Shown here piece after piece: positions 51,777 through 62,688 of a DNA stretch of 64,000 nt. The DNA is from Oscarella lobularis (Eukaryota; Porifera; Homoscleromorpha; Homosclerophorida; Oscarellidae), in contig NC_089178.1 of the NCBI RefSeq assembly GCF_947507565.1, positions 1,302,001 through 1,366,000 on the forward strand. The letters run 5' to 3'. How positions within the stretch are numbered: the stretch's first letter is position 1; each line of letters begins with the position of its first letter. The position numbers and the translations under genes were made by a program. The notes under the pieces are model-generated. The model did no database searches and was not told the DNA's origin. It was given only the letters and a program-made list of their open reading frames with translations.

Positions 51777-53291
51777 ATGAACAATGTTCGTTTTTTGTTC
51801 AAGGTAGCATTTGCGAGCGCAGGCATCATCACTTTCCTTTGTTTCTATCTAACTGCAGGTGCTTATTTTGTCGATGTTCAAGGAAGCGTTACGTTGTCTC
51901 TCTGCTTAGGCGTCTCTCCTTCCCCGAAGTCCCCTCCAATCTCGCCGAGAAGGCCTGCTCTCCGAAGAGCGAATCCAACGCGTCAAATGATAAAAGAATC
52001 AGTCGAAACAGTTGACCGAAAGCCGGTGGGAAAAGAAAAAGAACGATCGCCAGAAAAGCGGCAACCAAAAGACAATGACCGACCAGTCGTCCCCGAGCCA
52101 GCGGCATTGAACGAAAAGGGAGCCTCCGACGACGAGAAAATTGATGATTCTCCTGAATCAAAATCGACATCTTCACCGATACCAAAACCGTCATCTACCA
52201 AGTGCGATCCAGTTGGTCCCAAAATTGCGGCGTCATCGTCACTTTCCGAGCTCTTCAAGAAGACGACTAGAGTCTTGTGGAATGAAGATACAAGAACCCT
52301 TAGTCCTGGTGTCAAAGGCTTTTGGATGGTAAGTGAAAGGGCATGCATATATACGGTATATACCGGGTATATATATAAGTTTTGTGGGTATATGCTTAGA
52401 GTATTCAGCCTCGTAAACAACGTAACATTGATCAAGCTTTGGATGACCTTTTTCGCGTTGCACCCGGTTGGGATGTTTTTGCTAAATGGAGAAAGAAAGG
52501 ATGTTTGCGCTGTGCTGTTGTTGGAAATTCCAAAAATATGCTCGGCTCAGGCTATGGGTCTTCTATCGATGAAAAGGACGTCGTTTTTCGCATGAATGTT
52601 TGTCCAACAAAGGGCTACGAGAAAGACGTTGGATCGAAGACTACTTTTCATGCCGTTTATCCGGAGAGTGCAAGTGGATATCGACCTGGAGCTCGGCTCT
52701 TGCTAGTTCCTTTCAAAGTGGGCGACCTGCTGTGGCTTAGGAGTGCTCTTACCGGCCACGTGGTTCCAAATGGGTAAGCTCAATAATTAAAGTCAAGTTT
52801 TAATTAATATAGTTGGTTTACTTATGTAAAGTGGGTTTTGGAGACAACCGCCAGCGTCTCTCAATGCCAATGCGTCAGAGGTAAGAAGCATCATACAAAC
52901 GCACGTTTCAAGGTTTCTATAAGGACCTTTTCTATTCTCATTATAGGCTGTTGTCCTGCACCCTGATCTTATTTATGAAACAAAGGTTGGTGTTAAAGGT
53001 CATGGCAGGTCTTATCCATCAACTGGAGCAATGATCTTGTTTGCGTCCTTGCATCTTTGTGACGAGGTGAAAGTGTACGCGTTTAATTAATCTATAATTT
53101 CACGGGGTTTTTTTTCTTAGGTTTACATGTACGGTTTTGGTCTGGGTCCACATGGGGAATTTGGCCACTATTTTGAAAAGAGTGCAGGTATTTCACACAC
53201 CTCTCACGATGGGAATGTGGAAACTCAGTTACGAGAACGCCTGGAGAAAGAGAAAATTATTAAAGTTTACAAGGGACGCTATCCTACTTAA
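51777..53291 (+). CDS. GT29 sialyltransferase, array copy A
   Basis: Type II Golgi enzyme that transfers sialic acid from CMP-sialic acid. N-terminal signal anchor after [20 protein letters not shown], a charged stem of about 130 residues, then the catalytic domain. Sialylmotif [21 protein letters not shown] (about 52505-52565) and DVVFRMN; motif S: HPDLIYE to [19 protein letters not shown]; motif [11 protein letters not shown]; motif VS HDGNVE (HxxxxE). It ends VYKGRYPT at 53291. The pattern is nearest to the ST3Gal/ST6GalNAc side of GT29, but linkage specificity cannot be read from sequence. Its long stem, rich in Lys, Glu and Pro, is longer than in copies C and D. Confidence 0.9.
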
Positions 53292-54137
53292 TTAATTGAC
53301 TAAATAATGATGGCTGTAAGCCATCATGTGACCTCTGAACACCCTTATATCCAATTTTATAGCCTACAGTATGTGCTTAATAAAAACGTACTATTTGAAT
53401 GTCTCTTCTAAGATCCTTGGTAAGGGTGACACAAAGCTACCCCTCTCTAACCTCTGCCCCCTCATAATCGTGTCATGAGGCAATTTATCAGCTCACAGTT
53501 GGGTTTGCGGGCTGCTTGCTTCGCTCGTAGCCCGACGAACCTAATGTGCTCATTTACTGGGTTCCCTCTATGGATGTCACTGTGGAGTAAACATTACTAC
53601 ATGTACTACACGTACTGTATGAGGCAAGTACCAAACCAAATACCAAATACCAAAACCAAACCAAATACCCAACCAAATACCAAACCAAGTACCAAATAAC
53701 AAACCAAATACCAAATACCAAATACCAAACCGAATACCAAATACCAAACCGCATCCGAACCGAATAGATACTATAAAACCGAACCGAATAACCGAACCGA
53801 ATAACCGAACCGAATAACCGAACCGAATAACCGAACTAAATAACCAAATACCAATTTTTTGGCGGAAATTACGCGCCTTAAGTATATGCGGCTTTGACTG
53901 AGGTCCAACCGAGCGACGGCCCTTTGTTTAGGGCTCGGATACGGTGGAGACCCTGAAGCACTTGACTTTTTCGTACAAATTTAGAACTAAACCTCTGTCC
54001 CTTCGAGTGATTGCGTCATGAGGCACATTACATCAGCTCGCAGTTGGGCCTATATTATTCATAGATTAATCTATGATATTATCTATGGTCTTGGGCGCGC
54101 CCTGTTGTTCGATTAGTGAAGCATCTACCATCTGAGC
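53292..54137. other. Spacer between sialyltransferase copies A and B with repeats
   Basis: 846 bp with no gene. Between about 53625 and 53855 lies a pentanucleotide-like repeat region (ACCAAATACC, then CCGAACCGAATAA units). Two diverged copies of a segment around GTCATGAGGCA...TCAGCTC(A/G)CAGTTGGG lie at about 53472-53513 and 54011-54051; a third copy lies upstream of copy A near 51590. Confidence 0.6.
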
Positions 54138-55635
54138 ATGCGCGGCTTTTGTTCGACGAAAGTTCGCGTTCTGCTCAAAGTAGCAGGCGTGATCGCGGGA
54201 ATCGTCGGTTTCTATCTAACTGCAGGTGCAAGATCCTGTCAGCGTTTAAGAACGCGTCGCGATTATGTCTGTGTAGGGGTTTCTCTTTCCCCCAAATTTC
54301 CTACTCTCTTTTCGAGAGGACCTCCTCTTCCAAGACCGCGCCCGACGCCTCAAGTAATCAGCGCAGTTGAAATAATCGACCAAAGCTCAGTCGTGAAAGT
54401 GCCAGAAACGAGACGATTAGACAACGATTTAGAACAGTCGCCCGACGAAAAAGCAGTCCCCGACGAGAAAAGCGATGGCTCACCTCACCGACAGTCGTCA
54501 TCAAAAATCAACTGTGATTCGGTTGGCACTAAAATTGCCGCATCGCCGTCCCTTTCCGAGCTCTTAAAAAAGACGACAAGAGTTCTGTGGAACGAAAACA
54601 CAAGAAACCTAAGTCCTAGCGTGAGAAGCTTCTGGATGGTAAGCTCGGGGGGGGGGGGGGGGGGGGGGGGGGAGGGTCATTGACAACTTGCGCAGACCTT
54701 TTCTTATATTGACTTCGGCACAACCTTTTGACTTTGACTTTGTCTATTCTCAGAAACTTAACAGTCATAATCAAGGGAATCTCGACGGAGCCTTAGACGA
54801 CCTTTTTCGTGTTGTAGCCGGTCAAGATGTTTTTGCTGAATGGAAAAAGAGAGGATGTTTGCGCTGTGCTATCGTCGGAAATTCCAAAAATATGCTTGGT
54901 TCGGGCTACGGATCTTCTATCGATGAGAAAGACGTCGTTTTTCGTATGAATCGTTGCCCGACGAAGGGCTACGAAAAAGACGTTGGATCAAAGACTACTT
55001 TTCATATTATTTATCCGGAAAGTGCGATTGGATATCGACCTGGAGGTCGGCTCATGCTACTTCCTTTCAAAGTGCCTGACCTCCACTGGCTTACGAGGGC
55101 TCTTAGCAAAAATAACACAATTCCGGATAAGTAAGTTCAATAGTTGCATTAGTTTTCTGAATAGTTTAGGTTTTATCTACTACAGTAACAGCGGGTATTG
55201 GAGACGTCCGCCGGTGTCTATCGATGCCAATGCATCGCAAGTAAAAACAGGTTAAGCCTGTAGCTTTCTTCTGTTGTTATTTCTCTCTAGGTTGTTATCC
55301 TGCATCCTGATCTTTTGTATGAAACGAAAATGGGTGTTCACGGTCGTACAAAGTCTTATCCGTCAACGGGAGTGATGATTCTGTTTGCGTCCTTACATCT
55401 TTGTGACGAGGTAAAAGGTGGGAATTATTGAATTAATTGAGAATTTTGACTTTTTTCCTCCCAGGTTTACGTGTATGGATATGGTCTCGGTCCACACGGA
55501 GAATTCGGCCACTATTATGATAAGAGTGCGGGGGATTCGCAAACGGCTCACGACGGGGATGTGGAAACTCAGCTAAGAGAACGTCTGGAAAAGGAGAACA
55601 TTATTAGAGTTTATAAGGGACACTATCCTACCTAG
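54138..55635 (+). CDS. GT29 sialyltransferase, array copy B
   Basis: Same architecture as its neighbours. Start MRGFCSTKVRVLLKV at 54138; the hydrophobic VAGVIAGIVGFYLTAGA is the signal anchor. Stem about 120 residues. Sialylmotif [21 protein letters not shown] with [20 protein letters not shown], motif S with [19 protein letters not shown], motif III HYYDKSAG, motif VS HDGDVE, end at 55635 (GHYPT). Full-length and without frame breaks, so likely active. The first intron after the stem exon opens GTAAGCTC and runs straight into a 26-nt poly-G. Confidence 0.9.
54647..54672 (+). repeat. Homopolymer run of 26 G just 3' of a splice donor
   Basis: An unbroken run of 26 G starting 8 nt after the donor GT of the first intron of sialyltransferase copy B. 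Likely length-variable. Confidence 0.9.
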
Positions 55636-55846
55636 CTGTCATCCAGAGTGCAAACAGGAGGTGTACGCGTCTTGGGTACTAATGCGTCTGTGGTGACTAC
55701 TGTGAGTTTGTGACACGCTCCCGACCTCCAAAATTATTAGCGACTGCAATCGATTTATTATTTGCTCGTTCGCAGCTTTTGAAAATTATTTTAGTTATTA
55801 AGGAGTGCATTTATCTGAGCATGCGTGATTTCCTTGTTCAGTAAAC

Positions 55847-57330
55847 ATGCTGAAAGCTCGTTCTCTGCTCAAGGCACTAGTAGCAGCAGTGAGCGCAGGC
55901 ATCATCGGCTTTCTGGTTTTTTATCATTCATTTAATAATGGTCAGAGTTCGAGAAAGTGCTCTAATTCGCGGTGATTCCAGTTGTCTCCGCGTAGGCGTT
56001 TCGTCGAGATTTCTTACTACCTCGTGGAAAGAGTCTGCTCCTTCAAGACCGCATCCGACGTCTAAATTTATCGAACCGTCGTCACTGAAGTGCGATCGAG
56101 TCGGGCCCAAAATTGCTGCATCGCCGTCTCTGTCCGAACTCTTCAACAAGGCGACCAAGGTCCTGTGGAACGAAGGCACTAGAAACTTGAGTCCTAACGT
56201 GAGAGACTACTGGATGGTAAGCGCCTGAGGGCAGGAAATGCACGAGTTACGGCTTCGTTCGGGTGTGATGGGAGGGGCATAATCGTGTAAGTAGTTTATT
56301 AGGAAGGGTTTGTAAAGCCGTCAAAAACTTTTAAAGTGGCTGCTGTAAACGGCTACTGTCGTTATCCAAATTTTTACTTATGTGTAAATATTCGTAGAAT
56401 CTTCTTCATCGTAATCGAGGTAGCCTTGAACAGGCTTTGGATGACCTTTTTCGTGCTGTACCCGGTCGAGACGTTTTTGCTGAATGGAGAAAGAGAGGAT
56501 GTTTGCGCTGTGCTGTCATTGGAAATTCTAAGAATATGCTCGGTTCGGGCTATGGGTCTTCGATCGATGCAAATGACGTCGTTTTTCGCATGAATCGTTG
56601 TCCAACTGGAGGCTACGAAAAAGACGTCGGATCGAAGACGACTTTTCATGTCGTTTATCCGGAGAGTGCACATGCGTATCAACCTGGAGGTCGGCTCTTT
56701 CTAGTTCCCTTCAAAGTGCCTGACCTCCAGTGGCTTACAAGTGTATTTAATGTCGCGTACAATATTTCGGACGAGTGAGTTCACTAGTTGGGTCTTAATT
56801 TTTCTAAATGAATTTTTGCTTTATCTCATGTGACAGCGGTTATCGAAGTCGTCCGCCCGCTTCTCTTGATGCCAATGCATCACAGGTAAAACGTGCATCA
56901 TGTTTTTTAGTAGTAAACGCGAAAGGCTGGATCTAATGTAGAATAAAGTATTTTGTTTTAGCTTTTCTTTGTTTACATTTAGGTTGTTATTCTGCACCCT
57001 GATCTTATGTATGAAGCGAAAGTTGGTTTTCGTGGTCGTACAAAGTCTTATCCTTCAACTGGAGCGATGATTTTGTTTGCGTCTTTGCACCTTTGCGACG
57101 AAGTAATAGTGGACATCTTTGGTCTGTGACTTATACGTTTTTTCCTTCTGCAGGTCTCCGTGTATGGATTTGGCTTTGGCCCACGCGGGGAATTTGGTCA
57201 CTATTATGACGAAAGTGCAGGCATTTCACTCACGTCTCATGATGCGAATGTGGAAACTCAGCTAAGAGAACGCCTGGAAAAGGAGAACATTATTAGAGTT
57301 TACAAGGGACACTACCTTACCCTACGGTAA
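55847..57330 (+). CDS. GT29 sialyltransferase, array copy C
   Basis: Start MLKARSLLKALVAAVSAG at 55847, signal anchor to FLVFYHSFNN, then an intron and a shorter stem than copies A and B. Catalytic exon 56437-56775: DDLFRAVPGRDVFAEWRKR, motif L with [40 protein letters not shown]. Motif S, motif III HYYDESAG and motif VS HDANVE follow. The last codons, YLTLR, differ from the YP ending of the other copies; TAA at 57328-57330. The first exon and the catalytic exon are close to copy D at the DNA level, so C and D are the most recent duplicates or have exchanged sequence. Confidence 0.88.
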
Positions 57331-57526
57331 GTACAGGATTGTCTGGAAAGATAAAAGAGCACAAACAGGAGGCGGAGTAAATAACTATTTGCGCAAAACA
57401 CACCTGTGCTCTTGCTGCAAAGAACCTAGTTAATTAAGAGGCAAGTCAGAGCATATGAGTCAGAGAACCATCGGCATGTACTGTCCGAGCGCATGCGCGA
57501 CTTTCCTGTGCCACTTGTACAACACC

Positions 57527-58986
57527 ATGGCAAAGGCCTGCTCTCTGCTCAAAGTAGCAGCAGTGAGCACAGGCATACTCTGCTTCGTCTGTTTTTATCA
57601 TTCATTGTATAATGGTCAGTGTTTAGGGAAGCGCGTTGAGTTCACGGTGATTGTCTCGGCGTAGGCGTTTCGTTGAAGTTCCCCACTGTCTTGTCGAAAG
57701 GGCCTGCTCCCCCACGAACGCACCCGACGTCAAAATTCATCCAACCATCGCTACCAAAGTGCGATCCAGTCGGGCCCAAAATTGCTGCCTCGTCGTCGCT
57801 TTCTGAACTCTTCATCAAGACGACTAGGATCCTGTGGAACAAAGACACTAGAAAACTGGGTCCTATCGTGAGAGACTACTGGATGGTGAGCCAGTTGAGG
57901 GAAAGCTCCCGAGGGGGTGGGTGGGGTGCACGCCTGGTTGCGCATGCAACCAGAGATTAAATAGATGCAACAGAGTCATAACAATACTAGAGTTAGCAGG
58001 CGGTCTCTCCAAAGCTCCACTGTATCTGTGAATATTTGCAGAATCTTATTCGTCGTAATCGAGGTAGCCTTGAACAAGCTTTGGATGACCTTTTTCGTGT
58101 TGTACCCGGTCGAGACGTTTTTGCTGAATGGAGAAAGAGAGGATGTTTGCGCTGTGCTGTCGTTGGAAATTCCAAGAATATGCTCGGTTCGGGCTATGGG
58201 TCTTCGATCGATGCAAATGACGTCGTTTTTCGCATGAATCGTTGTCCAACCGAAGGCTACGAAAAAGATGTCGGATCGAAGACGACTTTTCATGTCGTTT
58301 ATCCGGCGAGTGCACATGCGTATCAACCTGGAGGTCGGCTCTTTCTAGTTCCCTTCAAAGTGCCTGATCTCCAGTGGCTTACGAGTGCATTCACCAGCAA
58401 TGTCACCTACAAGATTCCGTACGAGTGAGTTCAATAGTTGGCCTTAATTTTCTGAATAAATTTTGGTTCATCTATAGCACTTACCGGAGACGTCCGCCCG
58501 CTTCTGTTGATGCCAATGCATCACAGGTAAAACATGCATGTTTTTAGACGCGAAGGCTTGCTTAGCTAAATGTAGAATAGATCCTTTCTTCTTAGTTTTA
58601 GCTAACAGTACAATAGTCTAATTTTTTTATTGAAACTAGGTTGTTATTCTACACCCTGATCTTATGTATGAAACGAAAATTGGTACTCATGGTCGTACAC
58701 GGTCTTATCCGTCAACCGGAGTGATGATTTTGTTTGCGTCTTTGCATCTTTGCGACGAAGTAAAGTTGAACATCTTTGGTCTGTGACTTGTACTGTACGT
58801 TTTTCTTTTCTGCAGGTTTCCGTGTATGGATTTGGCTTTGGCTCGCACGGAGAATTTGGTCACTATTATAATAAAAGTGCGGGAAATCCGCACACGTCTC
58901 ACGATACGAATGTGGAAACTCAGCTAAGGGAACGTTTGGAAAAAGAGAACATAATTAGAGTGTACAAAGGACGCTATCCCGAATGA
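57527..58986 (+). CDS. GT29 sialyltransferase, array copy D
   Basis: Start MAKACSLLKVAAVSTGILC at 57527, signal anchor to FYHSLYNG, then an intron and a short stem (FPTVLSKGPAPPRTHPTSK). Motif [21 protein letters not shown] with [20 protein letters not shown]; motif S HPDLMYE-type with [19 protein letters not shown]; motif III HYYNKSAG; motif VS HDTNVE; end VYKGRYPE at TGA 58984-58986. All four GT29 motifs are intact. An upstream in-frame ATG (57492, MRDFPVP) exists only out of frame with the anchor and is ignored. Confidence 0.9.
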
Positions 58987-58995
58987 GTATATCAC

Positions 58996-59024
58996 CTATC
59001 TATCTATCTATCTATCTATCTATA
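58996..59024 (+). repeat. CTAT tetranucleotide microsatellite
   Basis: About seven uninterrupted CTAT units ten bases after the stop codon of sialyltransferase copy D. Confidence 0.9.
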
Positions 59025-59116
59025 CATAGATTTGCATTAGTAGACTCGTCACATCACCTGCCTCTAGCTCTGTTCGCATTTGACTTAAGCTTATCCGGGA
59101 ATGTAGTGTCTTCAAG

Positions 59117-61073
59117 ATGGCTGCACATCATCAAGAGCGTCCAAGAAATGTTCTATGCAAGTAGGTGGAACAGAGACGCCAAACGACTTTCTTGATTTTA
59201 CTCGCTGCAACAAGGTACTTCATGTCAGGAGTATGCCGCGAAGGCGCCGCCTGTCCATTTTCGCACGACTGGTCGAAAAAGCCCGAAATGGTCTGCAGAT
59301 ACTATTTGCAAGGATCGTGCGTCTACGGCTCGCAGTGTCGCTACGATCACGTCAAGGGACCGTCGGCTGGACGAACGCGTCAAACTGAAAGCGAGTACGC
59401 GTACTACTCTCCATTCATTATTTTCTTTTATTTATCTTCTGATATCGGTTGCTTTAGGAGAGTCTTGCCTGAACCAGTCAAACTTGCACCGGCTAAAATC
59501 ACTGTATAGAGGGCTAATATAATGTGGATTAGCAGTGAGAGCTTTAGGTTAATTTATCGCAAATGGTTAGCCTGTCTAAGCCTTCGAATCAGCAACCTGT
59601 CGGCTCTTTTAAAGTTCCAGAAAATTGGGCAGATGCACCTGAATTTGTACCGGTACCCTACGTAGCATCGCCAGAGGAATAGCAGTCCTATTTTTTTGTG
59701 GTGGTAGTCTTGGCTTCAATCTTCATCTAATTCAACAGAAAAGGCTGCGGATGCAACTGAAGCTGACATAGATGACTATTACTATGGCACTGAAGCACCT
59801 TCGTATTCAGATGCAGCGAGAGCGGGAATCGAAGTCATTGATGAATTAAGTGCTGAAGAAGCCGCTTCTTTGGTAAAAGCCTATGATTACGAACAGGGGA
59901 GAAAACGTAAACGCGCTCTGTCTTTCTTTGAAAGCTTTGTCCGTTTGCAGAAATGGGCTCGTGTCCTTTTGAAACGTAACAGAGAGAAACGTGTGCTACG
60001 TCAGTCTTTGTATGAATTTTTCTAGCTGTCCTTATCTTCACGGTCTTGTGTGTGATATTTGTGGCAAACAGTGTCTCCACCCCTACAACCCGCAGCAGCA
60101 GGAAGGTATTGTACGGTATCCCATTGATTTCTTCATTGTCGTCATTTTCTTCTTCAGAACATAAGAGAGAATGCCAAGTGGAAATAGAAAAAGACATTGA
60201 ATACACGTTTGCGTACAAAAGGCAAGCTAATAAATACAATGTTGTGCACCGGCTTCAATCTGAACAGGCTTTATTGATTTATTTAGAAGCCAAGGAATAC
60301 AGTGCAGCATTTGTTTGGACGTAGTAATGGATAAACGAAATCCGGTAGACCGGCGTTTCGGAATTTTATGTACGTACTGCGCATAACGTTTGACAGACTT
60401 ATTCATTTGCATTTAGCGGACTGCAAACATCCTTTCTGTCTTCCTTGCATAAGAAAATGGAGAAATTTGTCTCACGCCGATAATAAGATAATAAGGTCAG
60501 TGGTATAGCGATGGTGGTACATCATTATTTAATTAAATATGACTATTTTTTAGAGCTTGCCCCATATGTCGTGTTCCTTCCTGGTTCGTCACTCCTGTAA
60601 GTTTTGCTGCTGCTGATGAAATTGAGGGGAAGCTGTTTTATTTACTCAGAGCATCACTTGGATTGTAGAAGACGAGGAAAAGAAACGACTAATAGACGAA
60701 TATAAGCAAGCGCTTAGGTTCGGTTACACATTCTGCGTCAAAAGAGATGAATTTCTCCCCTCGCAGTGCTAAACCGTGCAGATACTATAACTTCGGAAAT
60801 GGAAGTTGCCCTTTCGGAACGAGTTGCTTCTACAAGCACGGTTCGTTTTTTCTCTCACGTATCCATTTCTCGGTTATTTTCCTTTTTAGTGGCCGTGGAC
60901 GGAACTGTTCAAATTCCCGACGTCCAGCTTCGTCATTACTGCAACGCCGAGGGCGAGTCAAGAGTCGTCAAGACACCAAAGTAAACAGAGAGCACATGTA
61001 TTTAGAAGCATAAATTTATTTTACGTTTGACAGACTATGGGACTTTATGAAACCTCGCACGGAACCGCACTAA
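59117..61073 (+). CDS. MKRN: Makorin RING-finger E3 ubiquitin ligase
   Basis: RNA-binding E3 ligase with the makorin order of zinc fingers. Start [11 protein letters not shown] at 59117 (context CAAGATGGCTGC, a YY1-type start). Two CCCH fingers: [21 protein letters not shown] and [21 protein letters not shown] third CCCH with [19 protein letters not shown] is the makorin-specific Cys-His block. [26 protein letters not shown] to [16 protein letters not shown] and [14 protein letters not shown]. Last [27 protein letters not shown]-terminus [13 protein letters not shown], stop 61071-61073, 42 bp from the ASH2L stop. Around twelve small exons; the order of domains leaves no doubt about the family. 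Confidence 0.94.
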
Positions 61074-61115
61074 ACTACGACGAGAGAAAATCAAACAAAT
61101 ATTATCATCCTATTA

Positions 61116-62603
61116 TTAAGTATCAGGAACGACTTGCTGCCTCGCCGCGTGCTTTCTCGAACGCGACACGGGCGGCTGATACAGAGGCCCTCCCTGACTT
61201 GCCTCCTCTTCGAACTCCATATTGTACATCATATCGGCCATAGTCTGTTCAATGCACGCTTTCAGAACGACGTCGCTCATCAGCTGATAGTCGTTTAGGC
61301 CTCTTGGCGGACAGATGAGCGACGGGCCGAAATTGACGGACACGGCGACATTCTTGTAGAGCGAAACGGCCGGGTAATAAGTCCCGTCGAAAATGTCCTC
61401 CCAAGCAACGCCCTGCGATACGCCGTTCTTGAAACATTCGATGCGACTACCGGGTAACGGTTTGAGCGCTTTCACCGCCTTCTCGACCCAATCCTTTCGT
61501 TCGAAATAGAGAAAATTTTTGAACTTGATCAGTGCGTCGTCCTTGTGAGTGAGCGGCAAGATTGGACGCTCGTCCGCCGACCGTTTTGGAAGATAGATAA
61601 AGAAGCCGAGTACGTCGCCCGTCTCGTAACCCACGCTATAATGCCGACCGCAACTCTGATGAAATCGCGTTCCCCTCTTACTCCGCCACGAATACCCAAA
61701 CTTATCGTAGCCAAGCGGCGCCTGAAGATTTCCGTACGCCTGCGACCATCCCAATCGACAGGCGGCATCGGGACCCATCTCCTTGATGACGACTTCGAAA
61801 TACCAAGCGCCTCGTCGCACGCCGTGCGTCGCTCTCGCCATGCAATAGCCCTTCTCGCCGTTCACGCTCATTCGATCATCGGACAACTTCAACTGCGACG
61901 CTCGATCGTTCATCGACAGCATCACGGATTCCGGCACGACGCGTCGATAGAGTCGAGCCGGCACCGCCTTGCCGACGTACGTCTCAAGATCGTCTTCCAC
62001 GTGGGGATCCAATTCGGCGAGCGCGTATCGATAGCCGTCCTTATTGAACGGATGCTCGAGGGGAAAGCCGTGTGCCGGCAATTTTTGCGCCGACACCGTC
62101 GACACGTCGCCTCTAGTTCGCTTCGAGGACGACGATTGGCTGCCGCCGCCGCCGCCGGCTGTTCCTCCCTCGAGTGAGCCGCCACGTCGCTTTCCGGCTC
62201 CTTCACCTTTTTTTCGCGTTGGTGCGCGTCTTTTTTCTGCTGGTGCTGGTGCTGGTGCTGGTGCTGGTGCTGGTGCTGGTGCTGGTGCTGGTGCTGGTGC
62301 TGGTGCTATTGCTGATACTGTAGCGGTGTTGCTTAGGGATCGAGATGTTGCATCAGCTGATGGAGGTTCTGGTGCTGGTTTCGGTGGCACTGGCGCTTGA
62401 TCGTTCATTGACTGAGGTGAAGAAAGAATCTGTATGCTCGATTCATCTCTCTCTTTTGTTCCTGTTAGTTCTCTTTCTTTTGCTTCTTCATCATGTGCGT
62501 CGTTCGATTGAGAATCGTCGAGATTTTGCTGACGAGTGTTTGATAGTGGCGCCTCCGATAGCGGATGTTTGCCTGCGTTGCCTGCGACGTCCATAGACTC
62601 CAT
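61116..62603 (-). CDS. ASH2L: ASH2L-type SPRY protein, core subunit of COMPASS/MLL H3K4 methyltransferases
   Basis: With WDR5, RBBP5 and DPY30 it activates MLL/SET1 enzymes. One uninterrupted 495-codon frame. The conserved core begins [22 protein letters not shown], then [19 protein letters not shown] (SPRY), [46 protein letters not shown] and ends with the DPY30-binding-type helix [22 protein letters not shown]. The N-terminal 200 residues are low complexity: Ser/Asp/Glu-rich, an (Ala-Pro) repeat, then Lys/Arg- and Gly-rich. The PHD-like finger and winged helix present in full-length human ASH2L are absent, and the next gene starts 86 bp upstream, leaving no room for them. Intronless. Confidence 0.93.
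   Translation of the reverse strand: MESMDVAGNAGKHPLSEAPLSNTRQQNLDDSQSNDAHDEEAKERELTGTKERDESSIQILSSPQSMNDQAPVPPKPAPEPPSADATSRSLSNTATVSAIAPAPAPAPAPAPAPAPAPAPAPAEKRRAPTRKKGEGAGKRRGGSLEGGTAGGGGGSQSSSSKRTRGDVSTVSAQKLPAHGFPLEHPFNKDGYRYALAELDPHVEDDLETYVGKAVPARLYRRVVPESVMLSMNDRASQLKLSDDRMSVNGEKGYCMARATHGVRRGAWYFEVVIKEMGPDAACRLGWSQAYGNLQAPLGYDKFGYSWRSKRGTRFHQSCGRHYSVGYETGDVLGFFIYLPKRSADERPILPLTHKDDALIKFKNFLYFERKDWVEKAVKALKPLPGSRIECFKNGVSQGVAWEDIFDGTYYPAVSLYKNVAVSVNFGPSLICPPRGLNDYQLMSDVVLKACIEQTMADMMYNMEFEEEASQGGPLYQPPVSRSRKHAARQQVVPDT
62237..62308 (-). repeat. In-frame hexanucleotide repeat coding (Ala-Pro)n in ASH2L
   Basis: GCTGGT is repeated about eleven times on the plus strand, encoding alternating Ala-Pro in ASH2L. 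A coding minisatellite that can change length without frameshift. Confidence 0.9.
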
Positions 62604-62688
62604 TTCGAGACGAGGACGGGATGAAAAACGCAGTTTTGTGCTTTTGCCCCGGGAACTTTTCTACTTCCCGTATAACATTTTCTTCGCG
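62604..62688. promoter_or_regulatory. Bidirectional promoter, ASH2L / UCHL5
   Basis: Only 85 bp separate the start codons of the two divergent genes. No canonical TATA or CCAAT box visible. Confidence 0.5.
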
